This document shows, one piece after another, positions 27,507-36,358 of a stretch of 64,000 nt of DNA. The DNA lies in contig NZ_CABPSP010000003.1 in assembly GCF_902459765.1 (NCBI RefSeq), forward strand, positions 496,001 through 560,000, given 5' to 3'. The translations under genes and the position numbers were made by a program. Position 1 is the stretch's first letter. Every line of letters starts with the position of its first letter. This DNA is from Pandoraea anapnoica. Lineage in GTDB: Bacteria; Pseudomonadota; Gammaproteobacteria; Burkholderiales; Burkholderiaceae. A model generated the notes under the pieces. The model was not told where the DNA came from. It searched no databases and saw only the letters and a program-made list of their open reading frames with translations.

Positions 27507-28016
27507 TCACCGTATGACGATGTGCGTTGTGACGAGGTGGTCGCCCGTGTTGGGCGTGTGGCTGCCGAACTCTCGGGGGAAGCCGACGCGCCATGTCACG
27601 ACATCGGTGCCCGGCACGTTGCCTGCCTGATACCACACGATCATGCCCGAGAACTTCATGTCCTCGCATCGCTGCCCCTTTGGGACGATGTAACTGATCC
27701 ACTCGGGCGCGACCTCGCCGAGCGTGGGACGTGAGTCGAGTTCGAAGGTCGGAGAGCCAAGGTCGCGGCATAGCACGCTGTGATTGGTCTGTTCCCAGAT
27801 CATGACCTTCTGGCCGACGGCAGCTTCCACCTCCAGCGTTGGCGGCGGAAAGGGGGAATTCGGTGGTTCTGCGCTCGCCGCACTCGCCCCGAGGGCACAC
27901 GTCACCCACACGGCTTTCCACAGCCAGCGCAGCCCGCGCCGCATAGCTTGAACATGCGGAATGCGCGATATGTGCGACGCACGCGACGTACCCAATGCCC
28001 TTCCGGTGGTGTCCAT
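27507..28016 (-). CDS. Unknown secreted protein
   Basis: A 169-residue protein with a hydrophobic export signal after a 24-residue basic N-region (LWKAVWVTCALGASAASAE) and a beta-rich mature part containing two Cys that could pair (SVLCRDLG and GQRCEDMK). It is probably periplasmic or surface-exposed. The ATG at 28016 is preferred because GGGAGAG lies 5-6 nt upstream; an internal ATG at 27944 would give a more standard signal peptide but has no such site. No family is recognised. Two small membrane genes follow in the same direction. Confidence 0.6.
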   Translation of the reverse strand: MDTTGRALGTSRASHISRIPHVQAMRRGLRWLWKAVWVTCALGASAASAEPPNSPFPPPTLEVEAAVGQKVMIWEQTNHSVLCRDLGSPTFELDSRPTLGEVAPEWISYIVPKGQRCEDMKFSGMIVWYQAGNVPGTDVVTWRVGFPREFGSHTPNTGDHLVTTHIVIR

Positions 28017-28231
28017 AATGGCTCTCCCACCCCCTGTGGCAGCCGGTGCAGGGGCGTTCTCCTCCCCGAAAACCGCGTCGGCAGACGCTTTCATTACAGT
28101 GCACAGACGGCGACAACGCAAGGTGCGGTCAATCCTAGGTCGCGTGCTACGCTTTTAGCGTTGTCAAAGACAAGCGCCCAGGCATTGGCCCGACGAAGAC
28201 GGGCACCGATATCTGCACTATCTCGGAGAGG

Positions 28232-28597
28232 ATGAAGATGAAGGTCAACCGCATTGTTGCGAATCTCGCCGCGCCATCGCCACAGGCGCTGCAAGCGGCG
28301 CAGCGCTTTTACGGCGAACTGCTCGGGCTCGACTTGCTGATGGACCACGGCTGGATTGCGACGTACGGGAATGCGTCGAAGATGGCCGTGCAGATGAGCG
28401 TCGCCACCGAAGGCGGCAACGGCACGCCGGTGCCGGATCTGTCTATCGAAGTGGATGACCTCGACGAGGCGCTCGCCCGTATGCGCGAAGCGGATGTCGC
28501 CATCGAATATGGTCCCGCCGACGAACCGTGGGGCGTGCGGCGTTTCTACGTTCGCGATCCGCTCGGTCGTCTGCTCAACATCCTCGCGCATCGCTAA
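28232..28597 (+). CDS. VOC (glyoxalase/bleomycin-resistance) family protein
   Basis: A 121-residue single VOC domain: NRIVANLAAPSPQALQAAQRF near the start, FYGELLGLDLL, LSIEVDDLDEALARM and RRFYVRDPLGRLLNIL at the end. Such proteins are small metalloenzymes or drug-binding proteins; the substrate cannot be told. Two ATGs lie six bases apart (28232 and 28238). The GGAGAGG site just upstream is better spaced for the second. Confidence 0.85.
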   Translation: MKMKVNRIVANLAAPSPQALQAAQRFYGELLGLDLLMDHGWIATYGNASKMAVQMSVATEGGNGTPVPDLSIEVDDLDEALARMREADVAIEYGPADEPWGVRRFYVRDPLGRLLNILAHR

Positions 28598-28647
28598 CAG
28601 GCGCTCGCATCGCCGGGGACGCTGGACGCATGATGCGTTGGCGTCGC

Positions 28648-29616
28648 TCACGGCTCACGTCGCCGCGACTTTGACTGTCCCGCCGTCCCGGTCCATCGCC
28701 AGTCAAAGCGTGCTGCGAGTTGTTGCGCTTCGAACGCCTGCGCCACATGATCGACGAACACGCGCGTGCGCAACGGCAGCAGCTTCTTGTTCGAGTAGTA
28801 GATGGACACGCCGCCGTATTCGTCGAACCATCCTGGCAGCAGATGCTGAATACGGCCGTCAGCGAGCATCGGGGCGGCGTGCGGCATGGGCAGGAGCGCC
28901 ACGCCATAGCCCAGCGCAACGGCATGCGCCATTGCTTCGGGATCGTCGAAGATCATCCGCGTTCGGGCTTCGACGGTGACGCGCTCACCGTCGACGTTGC
29001 GCAAGTCCCACGCGCGCAAACGTCCCGTCATGCCGGAACGCCGGATCACCGCATCGAGCGTGGTCAGCTCGGACGGGTGCGTCGGCACCTTGCGCCCGGT
29101 CATATACGCAGCGGATGCGCACATCACCGCATAGGTGGGCGCGAGACGCCGCGCGATAACGCCCGGTGTCAGTTCGATGCCGCCGCCAATGGCCGCGTCG
29201 AACCCTTCGCCGACAACGTCCACGCTGCGATTGTCGAAACGCCAGTCGGGCACGATGTCCGGATAACGAGCGAGGAAGTCGCCGAGCATTGGGACGAGAT
29301 ACTCACGCCCGAACGAATGCGCCATGCTCACCTTGAGTGTTCCCGACGGTGCGCTCTCGCGCTCGGCTGCACGTGAAAACGCGTCGGTCAGCGCCGCGAA
29401 CGGGCTGTCGACATCCAGCAGGAACCGTTCTCCGCCCGCTGTCAGCGTCAGACTGCGAGTGCTGCGATGGAACAGTCGCAGGCCAAGCTGCGCTTCAAGA
29501 CGCGCCACGTTCTTGCTGACGGCGGCAGGCGTCATACCCAGTCGACGCGCGGCCGCCGAGAAGCTTCCGGCGCGTGCGCTAAGCACGAACGATTCGATCA
29601 GATGCAGCGCGTCCAT
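28648..29616 (-). CDS. LysR-family transcriptional regulator
   Basis: A 322-residue regulator with an N-terminal winged helix-turn-helix (about 1-60: FVLSARAGSFSAAARRLGMT, PAAVSKNVARLEAQLGLRLF) and a LysR substrate-binding domain. It is transcribed away from the dehydrogenase gene at 29725 across a 108-nt gap. It probably controls that gene, the usual LysR arrangement. The inducer is unknown. Confidence 0.92.
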   Translation of the reverse strand: MDALHLIESFVLSARAGSFSAAARRLGMTPAAVSKNVARLEAQLGLRLFHRSTRSLTLTAGGERFLLDVDSPFAALTDAFSRAAERESAPSGTLKVSMAHSFGREYLVPMLGDFLARYPDIVPDWRFDNRSVDVVGEGFDAAIGGGIELTPGVIARRLAPTYAVMCASAAYMTGRKVPTHPSELTTLDAVIRRSGMTGRLRAWDLRNVDGERVTVEARTRMIFDDPEAMAHAVALGYGVALLPMPHAAPMLADGRIQHLLPGWFDEYGGVSIYYSNKKLLPLRTRVFVDHVAQAFEAQQLAARFDWRWTGTAGQSKSRRREP

Positions 29617-29724
29617 CTCTCACCTGTTCCATCGGGTTGAAAGTGATGATAGGCATTATGGTCTAGTTTGCAGGTAATTCGAAGCCGATACTGCGTTCAC
29701 TTCCTAACCCAGTGGAGCAACATC

Positions 29725-30468
29725 ATGGCAACGAACTTTCAAGGCAAAGTGGCATTCGTGACGGGCGGCTCGCGCGGTATTGGCGCGGCCGTCGTGCAGC
29801 GACTTGCCGACGACGGCGCTGCGGTCGCCTTTACTTATCACGGCTCGAAGGGGGCCGCCGAAGTGCTGGCCGCCCGTATTCAGGCGGCTGGCGGCCGGGC
29901 GATTGCCCTGCAGGCGGACGTCGCAAACCCCGAAGCGCTCGCGCGCGCGGTGAGCGAAGCGGCACGTCAATTTGGCAAGATCGACATTCTGGTGAACAAC
30001 GCCGGTGTCTTCTCGGCGGGCAACATCGCCGACCTGGCGCTGGACGAGTTCGATCGCATGCTCAACATCAACGTGCGCGCCGTCTTCGTCGCGTCGAAGG
30101 CGGCGCTCGCCCACATGGGCGACGGCGGCCGCATCATTAACATCGGCTCGTGCAATGCCGAGCGCATTCCGTTCCCCGGTTTCGCCACGTACGCGATGAG
30201 CAAGTCGGCGCTGGTCGGTCTCGTGAAGGGCATGGCGCGTGACCTCGGTCCGCGTGGGATTACCGTCAATAACGTACAGCCGGGACCCACCAACACCGAC
30301 ATGAACCCGGCCGCTGGCGAACATGCTGGCAGCATGCACGACGTGATGGCGATCAAGCGTCATGCGCACCCGGCGGAAATCGCGGCGATGGTGGCGTATG
30401 TGGCCAGCGAAGACGCCGGTTTCGTGACGGGCGCGAGCCTGACCATCGACGGCGGTTTCAACGCCTGA
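29725..30468 (+). CDS. Short-chain dehydrogenase/reductase, FabG-like
   Basis: A 247-residue classical SDR with TGGSRGIG (13-20), NNAG (91-94) and the Ser142-Tyr156-Lys160 set (YAMSK). The Thr/Tyr-rich segment after beta-2 (AFTYHGSKGAAE) suggests NADP use. It resembles 3-oxoacyl-ACP reductase homologues, but its isolated position next to a LysR gene points to a specialised oxidoreductase rather than fatty acid synthesis. The ATG at 29725 begins the family N-terminus; the frame is open upstream. Confidence 0.88.
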   Translation: MATNFQGKVAFVTGGSRGIGAAVVQRLADDGAAVAFTYHGSKGAAEVLAARIQAAGGRAIALQADVANPEALARAVSEAARQFGKIDILVNNAGVFSAGNIADLALDEFDRMLNINVRAVFVASKAALAHMGDGGRIINIGSCNAERIPFPGFATYAMSKSALVGLVKGMARDLGPRGITVNNVQPGPTNTDMNPAAGEHAGSMHDVMAIKRHAHPAEIAAMVAYVASEDAGFVTGASLTIDGGFNA

Positions 30469-30784
30469 AGATCGGGACACGCGAGGTACGCCAATTGGGA
30501 GACGTGGGAGACGTCGGATTTTCACGTCTCCCGTCGGCGCGCTGTAAGCGTAAGAAATGCAACGGACTTTGGGGCTTCGGAGGCGCTCGTAAGGGCTGCG
30601 AAGACACGTTGTCCCGAGGGGAGGTCGCGTCGAACGCCGCGTCACTGCGGGCTTCAGCGAGCGTCACCCGCTGGTCGGCCATCGTTGGAATGTCGAGGCC
30701 GATGTATTACCGCCGTAACGCCGCGTAAGCTGGCGCAGCGTCCGACGCACACTCACGCGCCGAACGACGATCTAGACTGCGCGC
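30469..30784. other. 316-nt spacer between the SDR and glycosyltransferase genes
   Basis: No supported gene. It contains two head-to-tail copies of GGGAGACGT (30497-30505, 30506-30514) and one inverted copy ACGTCTCCC (30524-30532), which can form alternative hairpins. Confidence 0.55.
30497..30532 (+). terminator. Hairpin after the SDR gene (possible weak terminator)
   Basis: Either of two adjacent GGGAGACGT copies can pair with ACGTCTCCC. The downstream sequence lacks a T-run, so termination would be weak or factor-dependent. Confidence 0.4.
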
Positions 30785-31900
30785 ATGAAGGTCGTTCACC
30801 TCTCCCACACGCCGGTGGCGGGCAGTCCGGGCAATATCGTCGCAGCGCTGAACCGGCACACCGACATCGCGGCGCGGCATGTCGTCTATAACGCAGCGGC
30901 GTATGCGTCGCGCACGTTCGCCGTCGATCTCGACTGGCAGCGTCAGCGTGAGGAGGCGCTCGATGTCATTGCCGAGGCGGACGTCATTCACATCCATCAG
31001 ATTTTTCCGATGGAAACGACATTCGGCGCGGATCTGCTCACGCGTTTCGGTAATAAGAAGCTGATCCGTCAGTTTCACTCTGCGCCCGAACTCTGGTCTC
31101 GCGACGACGCTGCGATGCGCGAGCGCATCGTCAACGACCCGCTCCCTCAACTCGTGATTGCGCAGGGGCCGGAGCGCTTCTATCCCTTCGCTCGTGTCGT
31201 TCCCAACATCGTGCCGCTTGACGATGCGCGCTATCTGCCGCATCCCGAATGTCCGGGCGAGACGGGACGGCCGGTGATCGTGTTCTCGCCAAGCGGGCGC
31301 TCGTCCGGTTGGCGCAAGCGCTGGGAGACGAAGGGGGCACCACAGACGCTGCGTCTGCTGCGAAAACTCGAACGCCGCGGGTTGTGTGAAGTCCGACTAA
31401 TCACCGGCACGCCGCACGACGAGTGTCTGCGACTCAAGCAACATGCTGCGATTGCGCTCGACGAATGCGTGACGGGCAACTATCACCTCTCCGGGCTCGA
31501 AGCGTTATCGCAAGGCAAGCCGACGCTGGGGCATCTCGACAATCGCGTGCAATCGCAATTGCGGCGTCTCACGGGCGCATGCGATTTGCCCTGGGTCGAC
31601 GTGCCGCTCGAAGCGGCCGAGGCACCGCTGGTGGAGTTGCTGACGAACGCGGCGTTGCGGGCGGAGATCGGTGCGGCGTCGCGCAAATGGATGGAAACCT
31701 ACTATCACGACGCCACCCTGGTCGGGCACTACCGTCAGGCCTATCTCGATCTGTTCGAAGCCCCCGGGCGCTTCGGGGAGCGCCGTATCGACGATGCTGC
31801 GCAATGGCTCGGCGTCGCACTGCCGAATCTGCGCTGGCGCGCGCGTCGCAATGCCAATGCGTTCTGGCGCGGGCTGTGGGAAACGTGGCGTGGGCGCTGA
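30785..31900 (+). CDS. Glycosyltransferase (GT-B fold type)
   Basis: The 371-residue cytoplasmic protein begins MKVVHLSHTPVAGSPGNIV, the N-terminal Rossmann strand and loop of GT-B enzymes. It has HIHQIFPMETTFGADLL and a C-terminal half with nucleotide-sugar site features (ALDECVTGNYHLSGLEALSQ and GKPTLGH). Donor and acceptor are unknown. It stands alone with no other polysaccharide genes nearby, which is unusual for this class. Confidence 0.7.
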   Translation: MKVVHLSHTPVAGSPGNIVAALNRHTDIAARHVVYNAAAYASRTFAVDLDWQRQREEALDVIAEADVIHIHQIFPMETTFGADLLTRFGNKKLIRQFHSAPELWSRDDAAMRERIVNDPLPQLVIAQGPERFYPFARVVPNIVPLDDARYLPHPECPGETGRPVIVFSPSGRSSGWRKRWETKGAPQTLRLLRKLERRGLCEVRLITGTPHDECLRLKQHAAIALDECVTGNYHLSGLEALSQGKPTLGHLDNRVQSQLRRLTGACDLPWVDVPLEAAEAPLVELLTNAALRAEIGAASRKWMETYYHDATLVGHYRQAYLDLFEAPGRFGERRIDDAAQWLGVALPNLRWRARRNANAFWRGLWETWRGR

Positions 31901-31944
31901 GCGGTAACTGACGGCTGCTTCGTCGCTTCTTTGCCGCTACTTCG

Positions 31945-32883
31945 TTACTCCGAGAACAATTCGAACAGCAGCGTACGCATCCACTGACTCGCTGGCTCGC
32001 GGTGATATCGCGCGTGCCAGAACAGATTGATCTGCACGTCGGGAATGTCGAGGGGATGGTCGACGTAACGCAAGCCGAAGTGCTGGGCGCTGCGCTGCGC
32101 AAACTTCTCCGTTACGGTGGCGATGAGATCCGTGGCATGAAGAATGTCGGCAAGCGCGACGAAGTGGGGCACGCGTAACCGTATGTTGCGTTGCACGTGA
32201 GCGCGTGCCATGAACTCGTCGACCTGTCCGTGGCCGGTGCCTGCGGCCACCACCATCACTTGTTCGGAGCGCTCGAAGTCTTCGCGCGTCATGCGTGCCG
32301 GCGACGTTTTCTTCGATCGTGCAGACATCGTTACGCGATCGAGAGGATGCCCGGGGCGAAACATGCACACATACTTCTGCCGGAACAGACGCCGCTGAAA
32401 GAACTCCGCCGAGAGATCCGGCAGATGCCCGACGGCCAGATCCACCTGACCCGCCGCCATCTCCTCGCGCAGGTTCACCGCAGTATTGCGCACCGTGCTG
32501 ACCGTAATGCCCGGGGCGCGCTCCCCTAAAGCGTGCATCAGCTTCGGCAGGAAATGCACCTCGCCGATGTCCGTCATCGCAATCCGAAACGCACGCTGGC
32601 TCGTGGCGGGATCGAATGCCAGTTGCCGGTTGAACACGCCGTGCAGCGCGTCGAGAGCCGCCGCTACCGGTTCGGCCAGCTCGGTGGCCATCGGCGTGGG
32701 CAACATGCCACGCGATGTGCGGATGAAAAGCTCGTCATTGAACAACTTACGCAGACGGGCAAGCGAATTGCTGACGGCCGGTTGCGTCACGCCGAGGGCT
32801 TCGGCGACGCGGGACACACGTCGTGCGTTGTAGAGGTGCTGGAAAACCACCAGCAGGTTCAGATCGACGGCATGCAAGTCCAT
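31945..32883 (-). CDS. LysR-family regulator of the NahR/NagR type
   Basis: The 312-residue protein has a LysR DNA-binding domain (DLHAVDLNLLVVFQHLYNARRVSRVA, cited in part, then LGVTQPAVSNSLARLRKLF) and an inducer-binding domain. The N-terminal pattern and length resemble NahR, NagR and DntR, which answer to salicylate or nitro-aromatics. It is divergent from the Rieske oxygenase operon and separated by 183 nt that contain a long inverted repeat. It is therefore the likely activator of that operon, with salicylate as the predicted inducer. Confidence 0.88.
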   Translation of the reverse strand: MDLHAVDLNLLVVFQHLYNARRVSRVAEALGVTQPAVSNSLARLRKLFNDELFIRTSRGMLPTPMATELAEPVAAALDALHGVFNRQLAFDPATSQRAFRIAMTDIGEVHFLPKLMHALGERAPGITVSTVRNTAVNLREEMAAGQVDLAVGHLPDLSAEFFQRRLFRQKYVCMFRPGHPLDRVTMSARSKKTSPARMTREDFERSEQVMVVAAGTGHGQVDEFMARAHVQRNIRLRVPHFVALADILHATDLIATVTEKFAQRSAQHFGLRYVDHPLDIPDVQINLFWHARYHREPASQWMRTLLFELFSE

Positions 32884-32951
32884 AGCGAGTCCAGGAGCGT
32901 CTTCTCGACGCGAGGCGCTGACGTCAGCAAAATCACTGAAATTTATAGGGC

Positions 32952-32979
32952 ATATAAACGAGATTCTATTGGTTTATAT
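32952..32979. promoter_or_regulatory. Inverted repeat in the LysR/oxygenase spacer (likely operator)
   Basis: ATATAAAC at 32952-32959 and GTTTATAT at 32972-32979 are perfect complements with a 12-nt spacer. This size and the divergent setting fit a LysR-type binding site. Confidence 0.6.
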
Positions 32980-33066
32980 CGATCGTTGCGCGATGCTTCT
33001 TGCAAACGGCGTTTTAACGCCATCAGCGGTGCCCGGAAGGCACCGTCAGAACGGAGACAAATCCCC

Positions 33067-34098
33067 ATGCAAGTTCACGTGCAACCGCTCGGCGAGCGAC
33101 TTGACGTCGCCTCGGGCGACAACCTTCTCAAAGTCCTGACCGATCACAACATTCCGGTGTCGTACAGCTGCCTGTCCGGCCGTTGCGGGACATGTCGGTG
33201 CCGTGTGGTGTCGGGGGATGTGCGTGAGGCGGAGGGCGTTGAGTACCGTCACCATGACGAAGGGCATTCAGACGAGCGCTACGTACTCGCCTGCCAGTCG
33301 ACCCTCCACGGCGATTGCGAAATCGAGTTGCCCGCGATGGACGAAGTCGTGGTGCATCCCGCGAAAATTCTCAAGGCGACGGTGCTGGCCATCGAGTCGC
33401 TGACGCACGACATCAAGCGACTAGTGCTCAAGCCATCCAAACCGCTCAGCTTCTCGCCGGGGCAATACGCCACGCTGCAATTCACACCGGCGCACATCCG
33501 TCCGTATTCGATGGCTGGGCTCGATGCCGACGACACGCTCGAATTCCACATCCGCCGTGTGCCCGGCGGCGCTGTCACCGGTTACGTCGACGAGCAATTG
33601 AAGGTGGGCGACGCGGTGCGCGTGTCCGGCCCGCTGGGTACGTCGTATTTGCGTACGCGTCACGACGGCCCGATGCTCTGCGTCGCGGGCGGCACCGGTC
33701 TTGCACCCGTGTTGTCGATCGTGCGGGGCGCGTTGGCCAGCGGCATGACCAATCCCATCGAGATCTATGTCGGCGCGCGTTCTGCCGAGGATGTGTATGG
33801 GCTCGCGTGGTTGCGGGAACTCGCGGCGCGTCACGACGGCATTCGGCTGCATGTCGTGACGACGGTGGCGGCCTCATCTGCGTCCGACGCGCACGTGAGC
33901 GCCGCGCCGCAATACCGCACCGGCCACGTGACCGACGCGCTTGCCGCCGATTTTGCTGCCCCGGAATCCCTTGTCGGCTGGCGCGCCTATCTGTGCGGTG
34001 CCCCGCCGATGGTCGACGCGGCGACGCGCCTGCTTCGCCAGCGTGGCATCGCTAGCGCCCACATCTACGCCGACGCGTTTTACGCAAAGGCCGCGTGA
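33067..34098 (+). CDS. nagAa: Oxygenase electron-transfer reductase, NagAa-like
   Basis: Passes electrons from NAD(P)H through FAD and a [2Fe-2S] cluster to the Rieske ferredoxin. The 343-residue protein has an N-terminal plant-type ferredoxin domain with Cys35, Cys40, Cys43 and Cys76. It also has an FAD-binding region (RPYSMAGL) and a nucleotide-binding region (AGGTGLAPVLSIV). The start at 33067 follows a GGAGA site; the open upstream frame is not family-like. It is the first gene of the operon, as in the nag operon of Ralstonia sp. U2. Confidence 0.88.
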   Translation: MQVHVQPLGERLDVASGDNLLKVLTDHNIPVSYSCLSGRCGTCRCRVVSGDVREAEGVEYRHHDEGHSDERYVLACQSTLHGDCEIELPAMDEVVVHPAKILKATVLAIESLTHDIKRLVLKPSKPLSFSPGQYATLQFTPAHIRPYSMAGLDADDTLEFHIRRVPGGAVTGYVDEQLKVGDAVRVSGPLGTSYLRTRHDGPMLCVAGGTGLAPVLSIVRGALASGMTNPIEIYVGARSAEDVYGLAWLRELAARHDGIRLHVVTTVAASSASDAHVSAAPQYRTGHVTDALAADFAAPESLVGWRAYLCGAPPMVDAATRLLRQRGIASAHIYADAFYAKAA

Positions 34099-34149
34099 TT
34101 TCTGCTTTCACCGCTTCTCTGCATTCCCCGCATTTCTCAGGAGACAAAC

Positions 34150-35457
34150 GTGACGACAACACCCCAGACCGGATGCGATCCGGCGCCCTGTGCCGATCAT
34201 GATGCCGCCGGGCACACGTCGGCGATCTCGGATATCTGGCCCGCAGAGGGCTCCAGCCGCATCCCGTTTCGTGTCTACACGGACGAGCAACTGCACCGAC
34301 AAGAATTGGAGCAGTGCTTCTACCGTCATCACTGGAACTACGTCGGACTGGAAGCCGAAGTGCCGAATCCGGGCGACTTCAAGCGCACGGTGATCGGCGA
34401 GCGCTCCGTCATCGTGACGCGCGACGCGGGCGGTGAGATCAATGTGGTTGAAAACGTATGTGCGCACCGAGGCATGAAGTTCTGCCGGGAGAAGCGCGGT
34501 AACCGCACCGATTTCCACTGCCCGTACCACCAGTGGAACTACGACCTGAAGGGCAATCTGCAAGGCGTGCCGTTCCGGCGCGGAGTGAAGCAGGACGGCA
34601 AGGTCAACGGCGGCATGCCGAAGGATTTCCGGCCGGAGGATCACGGACTCACAAAACTGAAGGTTGCCACGCGCGGCGGTGTGATCTTCGCGTCGTTCGA
34701 TCACGATGTCGAATCGCTGGAGGACTTCCTGGGGCCGGACATCTGCGCGTACTTCGACCGGCTGTTCGACGGACGCAAGCTCAAAATTCTCGGCTACAAC
34801 AAGCAACGCATTCCGGGTAACTGGAAGCTGATGCAGGAGAACATCAAGGATCCGTATCACCCGGGGTTGCTGCATACGTGGTTCGTCACCTTCGGCCTCT
34901 GGCGCGCCGACAACAAGTCGCGGCTGGTGATGGACGCGCATGGACGTCACGCGGCGATGGTTTCCACGCGCGGACAGGGTGGGGGCGGCGAGGTGACGTC
35001 AGGGGTGTCGAGCTTCAAGGAGTCGATGGCGCTCAACGACATGCGCTTTCTCGACATCGTGCAGGAAGACTGGTGGAAGGGGCCGACGGCGGTTCTCATG
35101 ACATTGTTCCCCAGCGTCATTCTTCAGCAACAGGTCAATTCGGTGTCCACGCGGCATATCCAGCCGCGCGGCCACAATGCGTTCGACTTTGTGTGGACGC
35201 ACTTTGGATTCGAAGACGACACCGAGGAAATGACCCAACGGCGTCTGCGTCAGGCCAATCTGTTCGGCCCGGCGGGGTTTGTCTCTGCCGACGACGGCGA
35301 GGCCGTCGAATGCTCGCAGGAGGGGTTCACGCAAAAGCCATGGCACCGGGTGCTGGCGGAGTTGGGCGGCACGGGCGTGGAAAACACCGAGCATATGGTT
35401 ACGGAAACGCTGATTCGCGGCATGTACGCCTACTGGCGTCGCGTGATGGGCGTCTGA
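34150..35457 (+). CDS. nagG: Rieske oxygenase large subunit, predicted salicylate 5-hydroxylase (GTG start)
   Basis: The 435-residue alpha subunit binds a Rieske cluster through Cys104, His106, Cys124 and His127 (CAHRG and CPYHQW). It binds mononuclear iron through His237, His242 and a C-terminal acidic residue, with bridging Asp234 (NIKDPYHPGLLH). Substrate assignment to salicylate, giving gentisate, rests on similarity in the catalytic region and on gene order Aa-G-H-Ab. Related aromatic acids such as anthranilate are possible. It starts with GTG at 34150 after an AGGAGA site. Confidence 0.82.
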   Translation: MTTTPQTGCDPAPCADHDAAGHTSAISDIWPAEGSSRIPFRVYTDEQLHRQELEQCFYRHHWNYVGLEAEVPNPGDFKRTVIGERSVIVTRDAGGEINVVENVCAHRGMKFCREKRGNRTDFHCPYHQWNYDLKGNLQGVPFRRGVKQDGKVNGGMPKDFRPEDHGLTKLKVATRGGVIFASFDHDVESLEDFLGPDICAYFDRLFDGRKLKILGYNKQRIPGNWKLMQENIKDPYHPGLLHTWFVTFGLWRADNKSRLVMDAHGRHAAMVSTRGQGGGGEVTSGVSSFKESMALNDMRFLDIVQEDWWKGPTAVLMTLFPSVILQQQVNSVSTRHIQPRGHNAFDFVWTHFGFEDDTEEMTQRRLRQANLFGPAGFVSADDGEAVECSQEGFTQKPWHRVLAELGGTGVENTEHMVTETLIRGMYAYWRRVMGV

Positions 35458-35480
35458 ACGGTATCTGGGGAGACGATTCG

Positions 35481-35954
35481 ATGGTGGATTTTGCAACGTT
35501 TCAGGCCGTGGTCGAACTCAATGCGGCCTACGCGGCGGCGCTCGATGCGCAGCAGTGGGATGCGTGGCCCGAGTTCTTTCTGGATGAGTGCATCTATCGC
35601 ATTCAGCCGCGCGAGAACTTCGACATGGGCCTGCCGCTCGCCACGCTCTCCTTCGAGAGCAAAGGCATGCTGCGCGACCGCATCTACGGCATTCGCGACA
35701 CGCTGTTTCACGACCCGTACTACCAGCGTCACGTGATCGGGCTGCCCTCGATTCGTGCGCAGGACGTCGACACGCTGCACGTCGAGGCGAACTATGCCGT
35801 GTTCCGCACAAAGCCCGACCAGCTCACGGACATCCTGTCGGTTGGGCGGTATCTGGACATCGTGAAGCGCACGGACGACGGCTGGAAGTTTGCGTCGCGG
35901 CAATGCATTTTCGACAGCGAGATGATTCCCAACTCGCTGATTTACCCGATCTGA
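35481..35954 (+). CDS. nagH: Rieske oxygenase small subunit, predicted salicylate 5-hydroxylase
   Basis: The 157-residue beta subunit has a cystatin-like fold signature (ELNAAYAAALDAQQWDAWPEFF, cited in part, then DECIYRIQPRENFDMGLPL) and ends IFDSEMIPNSLIYPI. It gives structural support to the alpha subunit in an alpha3beta3 oxygenase. The ATG at 35481 lies 23 nt after the large-subunit stop and follows a GGGGAGA site. Confidence 0.85.
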   Translation: MVDFATFQAVVELNAAYAAALDAQQWDAWPEFFLDECIYRIQPRENFDMGLPLATLSFESKGMLRDRIYGIRDTLFHDPYYQRHVIGLPSIRAQDVDTLHVEANYAVFRTKPDQLTDILSVGRYLDIVKRTDDGWKFASRQCIFDSEMIPNSLIYPI

Positions 35955-35966
35955 CACGAGGACATC

Positions 35967-36281
35967 ATGAGCGGCAACTGGATTGAGGCGGCATCGCGCG
36001 ACGCGATTCCCGAGGACGATGTCGTCGGCGTGGTCGTCGGCGGACGGGACATCGCGCTGTATGGCGTGGACGGCGACGTGTTCGCCACGGACAACGTATG
36101 CACGCACGGCAATGCAAGATTGTGCGACGGGTTCCTCGAAGGACATGAGATCGAGTGCCCGTTGCATCAGGGAAAATTCGACGTGCGTACCGGAGCCGCC
36201 AAGTGCGCGCCGCTGACCGAAGCGCTCAGAACCTACCCGATTCGCATCGAGGCCGGAAAGGTCTACGTCGATCTGGGGTGA
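35967..36281 (+). CDS. nagAb: Rieske ferredoxin, NagAb-like
   Basis: A 104-residue soluble Rieske [2Fe-2S] protein with ligands Cys45 and His47 (CTHG) and Cys64 and His67 (CPLHQG). It carries electrons from the NagAa reductase to the NagGH oxygenase. The start is 12 nt after the small subunit, with a good GAGG site. It is the last gene of the operon; no gentisate dioxygenase or other ring-cleavage gene follows. Confidence 0.9.
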   Translation: MSGNWIEAASRDAIPEDDVVGVVVGGRDIALYGVDGDVFATDNVCTHGNARLCDGFLEGHEIECPLHQGKFDVRTGAAKCAPLTEALRTYPIRIEAGKVYVDLG

Positions 36282-36333
36282 CGTTCCCGGTATCCGGTCG
36301 CTTCGGGGGCCGACTTTAGGGGAAAGTGTCCAA

Positions 36334-36358
36334 ACGGGCCGCCTACCGGGCGGCCCGT
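36334..36358 (+). terminator. Strong hairpin after nagAb (possible terminator)
   Basis: ACGGGCCGCC pairs perfectly with GGCGGCCCGT around a 5-nt loop, about 50 nt past nagAb. The following bases (GGCATTTG) give only a poor T-run. Confidence 0.5.
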
